A stretch of 64,000 bases of DNA. It comes from Primula veris (Eukaryota > Streptophyta > Magnoliopsida > Ericales > Primulaceae). Both the position numbers and the translations under genes were made by a program. The DNA is taken from contig OY821746.1 of NCBI GenBank assembly GCA_963682055.1, forward strand, positions 16,481,992 to 16,545,991, in the 5' to 3' direction. Positions within the stretch are counted from its first letter, which is position 1. Every line of letters begins with the position of its first letter. The notes below the pieces were generated by a model, which saw only the letters and a list, made by a program, of their open reading frames with translations, searched no databases and was not told the DNA's origin. This document shows positions 21,428-33,700 of this stretch, piece after piece.

Positions 21428-24400
21428 ATGTCATTGTCTGATATGGAAGCAGCGGAGGATGCAGTCCTTGCATTGATAGAGTATTTAGTGGCTCCGATGC
21501 TACCTAACGTATCTTCCGGCAATGATATTCCTTTGCTTGCGCAACAGGAATCCGTCGCTAAACAGGTATCATATTTTTTCCTACCGAGAATTTGAAAGGT
21601 GAAAATGGTCAACCTAATTGTTATATTTTTATGATTGGGAGTTCTGCAACTCTCAAGGCCGTTTAGGTGTTTTTTCTTTTTAAATCAGTGAATGAATGCT
21701 TGTCAGATAAATTCTTTTTGTATGAGTAGATATTCCAGAGCGGTGCTAGGATGTTCGAACCAATGCTTCATTTCTTTAAGACTCTTGGAGTGGGTTGGGC
21801 ATATCAAATTTGTTTAAGATGAGGTTTTTTTTTTCCGATTAACTTGGCAAAAAAAACATAAAGAAGATATGGTAGACTATATATAATTTATGTACAAAAA
21901 AAATAATTAAAAAAAGTATATAGATAATCTTAGCTGGTTATATAAGATACTTAGATTATTCGGTCCAATGATTGTGCGACAAAATCTTTGACACATTGGG
22001 CAACTGCATGACATACTTAGGATATTTTTGCATCAAATATTTAAAAAATAAATGGTTCCTCTCTAACTATACTTGGTAGATTTGGGGACCAACATTTTTT
22101 ATCAGACACATTGCGCTACACCCGTGTTAAGATTGCTGATGGGGTTAACCCTCAAGCATCGATTTTAACACTTCGCCTTTGGTTGAGGTTTTAATGTATG
22201 GGCATTTATTTTCTCCCATGTATAGAAAGTTATCTTAACCTTTTTTATAGGTGCTATATCTTTATTTGAATTTTTATCATTTACAAGATCTTTCTGTTTT
22301 TAATTATGAACTGTTTTAGGTGCATGCTGTCGTGTTGCTGTATAATTACTACTATAGAAAGCAAAACCGACAAGTAGAGTTTCTGGGTTTTAAGTCGTTT
22401 TGCCAGCTGGCCGTAATTGTAAAGCCAACTTTAATGGGGCACATGAAACTCATGCACCACGCTCATATCTCTGAGCTAGATGATGTGGAAAATCAGCTCT
22501 CTTTGACAGAGAAAGCAATCATAAATGCATGTGATATATCTTCATCTCTTGACCCTTTAAAAAACACCCCAAACACCGAGGATTGGGAGGCATCTAAAGT
22601 TGCTATTTTACTAGTTGATTCTAGTAAAGAGAATTGCTTCTTGCAATTTAGTAGTATCACTCAGGGGGTGTGGTCGGTAATAGAGAGAGATTTTCCATGT
22701 ACTGGTGGCAGATTTGAAGTTGAAGAGGAGAAACAGACAAACAAAAGAAAACGAAATTCGGGAAACAGTCGGGGGGCTGGAGTTATTGCTGATGAAGCTG
22801 ACCTTCGACAGCTGGTTTTTTCAGCTATAAAGGAAGCGACAGGTACGTATCCTGAAACATATAGAGAACACTACAGTAAATGAGGAATTTGTCAATCTGA
22901 TATTCTGATTTACCAGAGCGACTCACGGTGTTTATCTGCCGACCATGGCATTGGGTGTAAAGAATAAGATTACTCTTTACATCTGTTACAAAAGCTGTGT
23001 GAACAATTTGCAATCTTGCTTGAATTTCACAATGCAAGGAGGTCTATTTTTGTATATTGTTTTTTTAATTGCTAAACGCGTATACCAGTTGCTAGGTTTC
23101 AGAATTAACACTGCTAGTAAGGATAGGAACACACTTTTGAGACTAATAACGTAGAACGAGGATTATGACTTTAGTTGCCACTCTTACACTATGTCCTTTT
23201 GAACTTTGAGAATCTCAGAGTATCAACGGCCTTTCAGAGAATGCAACAATATCCAACACTTGTACGTTTATGTGGTTCCTAATGAAATTTAAAAAAAAGA
23301 GCAAGTAACGTTTGAAGAGAAAGCTATTATGTTTGAATACAAAACCTACTCCACGAAGGTGAAAAATGAAACACATTTGCATTTCGTTAGCTTTGCCACT
23401 TTGATGCTATATTATTTCAAGTAAATCACGTCTTAATTGTTGAAATCTTTTATTTACATCACAAGATTTGTATGATATTCCTTTTTTTTGTTTGACTCAC
23501 ATTTAACTACAGTCAAAATTTTGATTTAATTAATTATATATAAAACAGGCACCGATCAGGATGATCTTGTTCTTTTGGAGAAGCATGTTGTGTACTCTTT
23601 GAGTAGAGAAAAGAGCGCTGTTCAATTTTATATTGTACGATGCACCCAATCCATCGACGAGGAGCTTAGACTTTCCATTAAAAGTATTATTGAGAGGTTA
23701 GTATTTTCTTTATAACTCTATAGATCACCTATTTGCTAGTGCACGTAACGAGTAGTTAGATAAAATTGCTTAAATAAAGCCATATGATGGGCGGTACATA
23801 CACGTGTATAAACAGCATGTGCCAAATTCTTCTAATGGAGAAGTACACAACTTTCTAGCCTATTAGCTCCTCTTTAGAAAAGTTCAATATTATAATTCGG
23901 TTGTACTAAATCTTACCACTATATTTAACACACGCACCAAAAGAAAGTGAATACAAAGAGAATCCTACAACTTTTTTCAAACAATACAGGATTACTCATA
24001 CTAAGAATGACATGGCCTACTTGCATCAAGTTATGTATAGTGTACTATATAACAATATCATCCTACCAGAACCCTGTGTCATGTAATTCCTGTTTTTCAT
24101 GTTCTATAATCTACTCTACATATTATTGTCGTGTATAGTCACGTCCAATATTTGCAAGGCATAAGCACTGTTTTGGTTAACTATCTTCAAAGCGCCTTAA
24201 AGTGCACTTTTATTTGTGTAGGCTAAAAAGTGCTTTGCTGAAATGCTTACGAAGCTTAGGATTTAGTGAATCTCTTGCAAAAACGTTTAAGTTGCCTTTT
24301 CTTTTTTTGAATCAGTTTTAAGGATTCATTAATATTTTTGTTTTCTGAAAAGCTATTTTTTAGATATATGTATATGATATGCTGGATTTCCCTTGTAAGT

Positions 24401-24660
24401 TCAGACTTCTCCTTTTGATGTTTATGCAGCTTGCAAGGTCCTCTGGTTATAAAGAGAAACAGCAACTGGGCAGTGACACCGGTAGTTGAGTATTTTCATT
24501 TATTACCGTTTGCCGGGATTATTGAAGAATGGTTTTCGAGGTACCCATGTTATACTTGCTGTTTCTTAATTCTTGTTACGGACTGGTGATTATAGATTTT
24601 ATTACATATATATACATACATATTAGATATATACACACACATATACATTACATAAATTAA

Positions 24661-24712
<52 letters not shown>

Positions 24713-27700
24713 CACATATAAATATATATTAATTTCTGGAGTAAATATTTTTATTATTTCCCTGTGTGGTGTTTTGATACTAGATAACTTCAACAATTGT
24801 CATGTTGTAATCGAACTTTTTCTTTTTCTAAGTCATAAAAGTTTTAACACAGGCAGCTGCCTGATGCCACATTTTCATATTTTTCTGCATTAAGAGGTGT
24901 TCACGCTTCACTTTCATATTGTGCAATGCATCCAATTAATCAGCATAAAATATCATTTCAGTTTACTGACGGGTATTTTGACAAACTAACGTAAAATCGT
25001 TAAGTCTTTATAGAAACATTGATTTCTGATGAGGGACAGTAATTCGGGGACGGGGAGAGTATGCTGAAGTATTTCTCTGTAGTAGGAAACCTTTTTATTT
25101 ACAAGTTAAAACTTGCACATTTAGTTTAGGTTCCCAGCCTCTTGTTTTCACACTCCTTTCGTTTGAAGCATTTGAATAACAACAGACCTGGGGACTCCGG
25201 TTCTGAGTCATCCTTAGACTGAAAATTTCTCTCATATTATGATTTCTGCCTTGTGCATAGAATTTGTATTAGCTTAAATGTTATGCCATTCCAAAATCGT
25301 CTGTAGTCTTCTTCATATTCTTTCTTTAACTCTGCTGTTGGTGCTCATCTGTTATTGACTTTCAGTAAAGGACTCCTATGTTTAATAGCTATTTATCTCC
25401 TTAGAGCCATGTAGCACGGATAAAAAAAAAATTTGAGTAGCAGATGCGGATACGAAATGGATACGCTGCCGATATGGGGATACGGTATCCGACACGTGAT
25501 TTTATAGTATATTTTACATCTTAGATACAGATACATTATCGGTATGGGTATCCGATACGTTTGGCCAAATTTGGGTTTTTTGATAATTGACAAATTTGAA
25601 AAGTAAATATGTCATTATCTAGTTATATAATTGGTCTAATTATATGGTTTAACAATATAAAAAGTGGTTAAAAAGTTGAGTTTTTGATAAATTTGATATA
25701 AAAGTTGGATAAAATAAGAACTGGTCGAATAAGGCTACACAAAAGGCTCGATCGAAGTCTATAACCTCCGACTCAACACGTAAGAGTATTGCATTAATAT
25801 GACTTCATTATTTTCGTATTTATATTTTTGATATGTTATGGAAATCTTAGCATTTATTAAAAAATAGTTAATATCAAAAATAATTAATGTATCATAGCCG
25901 TATTGTATCCTAAATTTTAAAAAAAGATCGAATTGATGTATCCGTGTACCGTATCCAAATCGTATCATATACGATCCCCGTATCCGTGCAACATACCTTT
26001 CGTGTACTAACTTGAAGGCCAAAGATATTACGCCACAAACATAATTTTTGTGTTAAATTTCTACCTTATTATTAAATGTGACCAGTTTGCATTATTTGAT
26101 GCAGGGAAGTGGTTTTAAGGGTGGGAATGGAAAAGGTAGATTTTGAGATCCCTCAGAAAGTAGGCAACTCCACTGGCAATGAAACTAGGGAAGATATCAC
26201 AAACAAAAATAATGCAGTAGATTTTAATAACATACAGTCTAGTAACACTGTTAACCATTTGGAGCAAAGAAACGGTTTCGGAACAAGAATGGGAAATGAA
26301 AATGTACATGTTACGAGCCTTCACAAAGCACGTAACTCTGTTGGCAATGCAGGCAGAAATGATTTCAAAAGGGAAACGAATAATTTACAGCAAAAGAATG
26401 ATACTGGAATCATAGAAGTCAGATTACAAGATGTGAATGAAAAGTATTCTGAGATGACAAACAAACTTTCCATTGAAGCATATAACACAGACAAGGTTGA
26501 TTTTGTTGATAATAACATACGTTTTGGTTTGTTTGAAACTGAAACTGAAACTGAAACTAAAAGTTCTGTAACCAATGGGAATAGACAGAAATCTGATGAA
26601 GCTACAATGGAGATGAATAATAATGGAAGTGGCACGGTTTTCAAATCTGGTTCTCTAGGTGGGTCACAAAACATGGGTATTGTCGATCCTTCTATGGTTT
26701 ATTGTATAAGACCTCGGCAAACTGTTATTGATGTCAAGAACTGTCAGAAGTTGATAGTTGACACCCTTTTTGAAGAAGAAGTTAGTAACAACAAATCAAA
26801 GTGTGGTAAAAATACTAACGCAACAGGATTTTATTCAAGCAAGATGGGTAGTATAAATGCTGAAGCTTCTAAACAGTTAACTAGTAATGCTGACCAGCAA
26901 CCCATTGACAAGGGTGACTCCTCTAAGATTGATGAAGTATGTATGTATAGGCATAGGCGTAATGTAAAGACGGATACAGATTCTAGTGAGAACAAGCAAA
27001 GTGATACAAAGGTTGAATTTTCAAAGCAGATAACTATTGATACAATTGACTCAGGTGGCTTGGCTGATGGTCAAGCTGTCCAGAAGAACATGGATACTGA
27101 TGACTCTAAGATTGATGAAGTGTGTATGTATACACAGATACATAATGGTAGTGCAGATTCTGGTGAGAACAAATTAAGTGGGTCAACGGTTGAATTTCCC
27201 AATCGGAATGCTAATGGTAAAACAAAAACAGATTCTAGTGAGAACAAGCAAAGTCGGATACATGTTGAATTTTCCAATCAAATAACTAACGATAAAGGTG
27301 GCTCAAGTGGCTTGGCCGATTGTCATACTGGCCAGCAAAACATGGACATTGATGACTCATCTGTGGTTCAACTCCAGAGTGAAAACAAAGAAAGGAATGG
27401 CCGTGCCATTACAAAAGTTTATTGTTACAAGAAAAGGGCAAGTTCTTCAAATGGTAACACAAATGGAAAGGCAAATGGTTACACAAATGGCAAGGCAAAT
27501 GGTAGTAAGGTGAATGAATGATTTGCATAATACTTTTTTCCCCTTTGTCTAGTTGAATTTCACAATTTTCTTCACCCTAGAGAATAGAGATATTCACAAG
27601 GCTCTTGCTTATTACTAGGTCTACGTTTGAAAGTTACAGAATGGCTTACACATCTGGAGTGATAGCAATACTTTTTTTCACTCTTATAATTTTTTTTGCT

Positions 27701-30700
27701 GATAATTGGTGAGTAAAAAGTAAAGGGTGGCAATTGGCTTAGCTAGCTTAAGTGGTACAAAGTACAAGAAAGAAGTTTGTTGGATCAACAATGAAAAACT
27801 TTAGTTTATAACGAATACAACTGTAAATAGTCTGAAATATTCATTTGGTCCCCAAATAAAAGCTAATAATCTCTCCCACCAAAGGAAAGAAACGTAATAC
27901 AATGGTACGGGAGGATCCCATTCTTTTCCAAGTGAATAGACACAAACACCATCAATGAAGCATAAATTAATAAAAGCTAATCAAACTAAAAAGACGTGAA
28001 AATTTTGCTGCCAAACACTAAACTTATAATTATCAAAAGCACATTAAACTTTTCAATTTGAAGATTGTTTTTGCTTACGAAACTCTCTTGAGCTGCGAAA
28101 ATTAGCCAATTTCCATCAAAAATAAGTTCTGGACGTGAGGAGAATATAAAAACAATGAAAAAGTATGTTATGGTAAAAAAAAATTATACCTTAAAACTTA
28201 TGTGGGAACTTCTGCTTATATAATAAGTACTAGAAATAGGACATGAAAAAGGCTTGTAGACTTGTCTCTATATGTAAAGATATTACACATGAGTTTGTTG
28301 ATGTAATGTGTGGAATTTATAGTTTAATCATGTAATTACCACAGTTGGTCATGTTTTATTTGGATGAAGAAATCGTGATTAGCACAAACTTCGTCATTTA
28401 TTCAGGTCATTAATTTGCCATTTGATTTAGCTAAAGTGGTATTTTAATTTTCTTGTTGGCAGGTAGAGTTGGACGATCCCAAGTCAAACACAAGTGTTCC
28501 AAAGTTCAAGGATGAGAAGACAAATAAAGCTGTGAGCATTACGTGCTCTGAGCAGGCAATTGTCCCTTATCAGTTGGTTGCTGAACGCAATGTTAATCTT
28601 CCAATTTCTCAGACTCCGAATGGAAATGCGCTATCACAAACTGTCTTGACGTATCTTCTCAGGAAAAAGTCTAAGCTGGTATACTTCTTTAATTAAGCTA
28701 AAATCTGTGAAAGTGTTGGTTTAACATCACATCATCGTCATAAATAGATTGCTTGCATGATGGTTTGTCACATCAATTTTTTGCGTTTTCTCATCTTTTT
28801 GGAGTACCAAACTGTAGTGTTTTTTTATGCATTGGCTCAAATATCCGTATATCATATATCTCTAAATCTTTAGACACAGTTGCATTTGGTTTTAGACTCT
28901 GTTCTGGATTGTATTTACCAGAAGTGTAAGTTAGTTTTTTGACATAGATAATGGTCCCTGTAAAAAGTACAAGTGCCTTTCAGAACGATTTGAGGATCGG
29001 GTCAATGCCCAAAACATACAATCAACCAAAACATATTACCAAAACATACAACATCTAAAAATTTCTTCCCAAAACATACAAACATACAATTACACATATT
29101 TATTAGAGTTGTATGTTTTGGGAATAAAAGTTTTGGTTTGTAGTTTTTGGTAATTAGACTTGAAAAGTTGTATGTTTTGGTAATTTTCCCAGTTGGAAGA
29201 AATGTAAATCAACCATTATAGAGATTCTTTGAGTGAGCTTCCCCTTATTCCATGTAGGACTTTCTTCTGGTACATAACTCAGTCCATTTCTTACTAGAAC
29301 TCTGTAAAAGATTCTTGAGCGACGGCTATCAAAGTCCATTTCTTACTAGAACTCTCTAAAAGATATTTGAGCAACGTCTATTATGCTGGTGTTTGATGAA
29401 TAGTATTTGAGTTAAGAGTTTGTTGAACGTTTGCTTGCATGATTTATTTAGCCTTTGTTTTTCCTTTTCTTTCCCGTTTTTCATAAAAAGTCAATTTACT
29501 GAATGGGCTTTAATTTGGTATAGGAATAGGCTATTAGATGTTTAGTTTAACTCCACCTGTTTATATCCACTTGTCATATATTCGATGGCCCAGTCCACGG
29601 GGACTCTTACATTTAGAATTGTTTGAGTGTCTCGCATCACTTGTCTATTCATTCAGACTCTGGTTTATTAAGATTTACTCTCCTTCCCCAAAACAAGTCT
29701 CCTTAGTGGTGATTTTATGGGATTTTTTATAAAGGACCAAATGTATTAAATCGTCCTCGGCCAGTAAGTGGTTAAAGACGAATGTAAAATCTTCCGGTTG
29801 AGGAACTGGTAGAAGCATAGGTGCTTACTGTTACAGGGTGTGGAAAGATTATTATGAGTGTGTAGGAATCTTATATTTAGGGTAAAACAGATGAGTTTAG
29901 AAATCGTTAAATCGGTTATGAGAGCCATGGCCTTCAGGTGGTCCTTTTTCTCAATCATCGTTTGGGCATTCATCTCAAAAGAATTCTTGAGAGACTCACA
30001 TCACAAAACGAGGGTTTCTACCCTGCTGATATGGTAAGCCATTTGTTTTTCTGGGATTTTATTGTTACTCTCATGACTAGAAAATTGAGTCCTTGGTAGT
30101 ATAACTGTATAAGTAGGTAAGCTGCAAAGCTATCATCCTTTCTCTACTAAACTTGATTCATGAGTTTGGTTCCTAGCTGCTCCTGGAGAATTTTATTTTC
30201 TGCTGTTTTATTTGTTTTTCTGTAGTACTGACATAAGTCTCCATAATCCACAATATATTTTTAAAAGTTTGCCATTTTGCATGGACAACAAATTCTTTCA
30301 GTGGACTGAGATTTAGACTTTATTGTAACTCATTTACTTTCTTGGAGGATCCTGTTATTTTATCCTTAATTAATTTCATTCTTGATAACTTCACTGCACG
30401 GAAATTTGATTTTTTTTGGCACTGTTCTGGAAATGAGTTTGTGAAGGTTTTATTTATTTATTTTAAATATGGTCTTAAGAGGAAATTCCTTAAATCCATG
30501 ATGGAGGATTGTTTTTCTCTTAAAAGGCCGCAATCTTCTAAATATGTTGTTTCTTTAGTTCATTGATGTCTTTGAGTCACTTCAGGGTATTTTCTTTGCC
30601 AGAGGGTTATAAATATATATATATAAAGACGGAGAGAGAGAGTTGATCTACTTTCCCCACTTTTCAGATTCGTTGATTGTTGCTTGTTACTGGTACTTTT

Positions 30701-33700
30701 TTCTGAGATATCATAACTAAATTACTTCACAAGTACTTCTTTGTAGTCGTTACTATTTCCAAACATTTACTGATTTCTGCAGGCTGACCAGTTAAGAAAT
30801 CTTGAAGATGAAATTGCTGTGTGTGATAAATCTATCCAGGCAATATTGGATGGTAATAGCTATAGCCCTTCTCTAGTTTTATTTGTGTTAAATTTTAGAA
30901 ATATGGAGAATATTTTTATATTTGTTGATTACATTCTGAGATGTGTACATGTGAAGACTTATATAGGATGTGATACAAGCTTCTAGATCCACATTAAATG
31001 TAACTGTCAACTAACACCAAACACACACTAACTAATTACTAATTACATTTACAATTACAACTATTTCTGACACTCCCCCTCAAGCTGTGAATAGACATCT
31101 ATCATTCCCAGCTTGGAAATAAGCCTTTGAAACACTTCCTTGCTGACTCCTTTTGTGAGCACATCCGCCAGTTGATTAGTAGTCGGATTGTGAAGTGTCT
31201 ATCAATTTCAATGTGCTTTGTTCTATCGTGTTGAACCGGATTGTGAGCAATGCTAATAGCTGATTTGTTATCACAGATTAATCTCATTGGCCCATCCCAT
31301 TTTATCCTCAAATCTTGTAAAATTATCTTGATCCATAGTAATTAACATATACCATGAGCCATTGCTCTGAACTCTGCCTCCGCACTTGATCTCGCTACCA
31401 CATTTTGTATTGTGCTCCTCCAAGTCACAAGATTGCCTCCAATAAAGTGCAGTAGCCTGTTGTTGGTCTCCTATCAATAGGTCGCATCTGTGTATGCCTC
31501 AACAACTAATCCTGTGTTTCTTCTAAATAAAATTCCTTGACCAGGATTACCTTTTAAGTAGTGAAGTATTCGATGGACAGCTTGAAGATGTGCTTCCCTT
31601 GGGTTATGCATAAATTGGCTAACTACGCTTACAGCATATGCGATATCAGGCCTTGTGTGCGCAAGGTATATAAGCTTACCAACAAGCCTCTGGTAGTTCT
31701 CCTTATCTATTTTAGGATCTTCATTCGCTTCTCCCAGTTTGTGATTTTGTTCAGTTGGCGTAGAAATTGGTTTGCAAGCTAGTTTTCCCGTCTCCTTCAA
31801 TAAATCAATTACATATTTATGTTGAGATATAAAGATGCCTCCTCTTGAGTGGGCTACTTTAATACCTAAAAAATACTTCAATCTCCCAAGTTCTTTAATT
31901 TCAAACTCCTTAGCAAGACGTCTTCTTAAAACTTCTTTTTCCTTCACATCATTCCCTGTTACTATAATGCCATCGACGTATACCAAAAGGATCGTGATTC
32001 TGCCTGCATCCGAGTGCTTTATAAAAAGCGTATGATCTCCCTGACTTTGTTTGTATCCGCAGGAAAACATGACTTTGGCAAACCTTCCAAACCAAGATCT
32101 TGGCGATTGTTTGAGACCATAGAGCGCTTTCTTCAATCTGCAAACTTTACGACCTTTCAAGTTTCTTTCAAAGCCTGGAGGAACAACCATGTATATTTCC
32201 TCTTCCAGGTCACAATGAAGGAAAGCATATTTGACATCAAATTGTTCCAAATACCAATCAAAGTTCGCAGTTAACGACAGCAGCATTCTTACGGTATTCA
32301 TCTTGGCTACCGGAATGAAACTTTTTTGATAGTCGATTCCATGTGTTTGTGTGTATCCTTTTGCCACAAGTCTTGCTTTATATCTTTCTAGGGAGCCGTC
32401 AGAATTATATTTTACGGTAAACACCCATCTGCAGCCAACTGACTTCTTTCTAGGTGGTAAATCAACTATCTCCCATGTTTGGTTCTTCTCAAGTGCTTGC
32501 ATTTCTTCATTTATGGCATGTCTCCATTTCTCATCAGACAATACCTCGGATAAATTATTAGGAATATGTATAGTATTTAAGTTAACTAAAAAACTTCTAT
32601 GTGATGGTGAGAATTTTCAAAATGAAACAAATTTTGCTAAAATAAAGGACATTTGGTACATTCTCTGGAGCCTTTCCTAATAGAAATAGGAAGATCATGA
32701 TTCATTTCAGAAGAATTTTGAGGATTTGGTTCAATACTTGCTTCATTCTTCGGATCAACAGTTAGAGGTTGGACTTGTGTGGAATGAGGATCGGAGTCTC
32801 TATGTCCCGAATAAACATGCACAATCTCCTAATGTCATTATTTTCATTAGCTTCTGTCGATGGAGACGATTCTGTTTGTGGTGGTGTGTCATTTGGTGGT
32901 GGTTCAGTAGTCAGCAGAGGTGATAACTCAAAATTAGTTTCATTCGATGATGTGTCATTTGGTGTTTTAGTAGTCATGACAGGTGAGGACTCAAAATTAG
33001 TGTTTAAGGGTAGGGGTAAATCGATTAAAAAATCACCATCCTTATCTTTACTAAATGGTATCGACTCCCCCTGAAGACAAGGTTGAGCAAAATATGATTT
33101 TTCTTCATCAAAAGTGACATCAATAGAAACAAATATTTTTTTACTTGGTGGATGGTAACACTTATATCCCTTTTGAGTGGACAAGTACCCTACAAATATA
33201 CACTCAAGAGCTCTAGGATCTAATTTCCCTCTATTTTGACTATGAACATGAACAAAAGCCATACACCCAAAATCTCTTGGTGTGAGGTTATTTGTTATTT
33301 TAAGATCAGGATAAAAGTGAGAGAGTGTCTCCATTGGTGTTTTAAAACCTAAAATCTTTGAAAGAAGCCGGTTGATAATACATGTTGCTGGAAGAACCGC
33401 TTCCCCCCAATACATTTTTGAAACATTTTGATGAAAAAGAAAGGCTCGTGTTGTAGCTAGTAAATGACCCAATTTTCTTTCAGCAACAAATATACACATG
33501 AAGATTCATGAATAATTCCTTCCTTTTGAAAATAAGGGGAAATTGTTTTGTTAAAATAATCGTAGGCGTTGTCGGATCGAAACCTCTTAATTATTACACC
33601 AAATTGGTTTTGAATCATATTATGTAAATTTGGAACAACGATACTCACATTTGATTTTGATTTAAGAAGAAATATCCAACAAACTCTTGTACAATCATCA

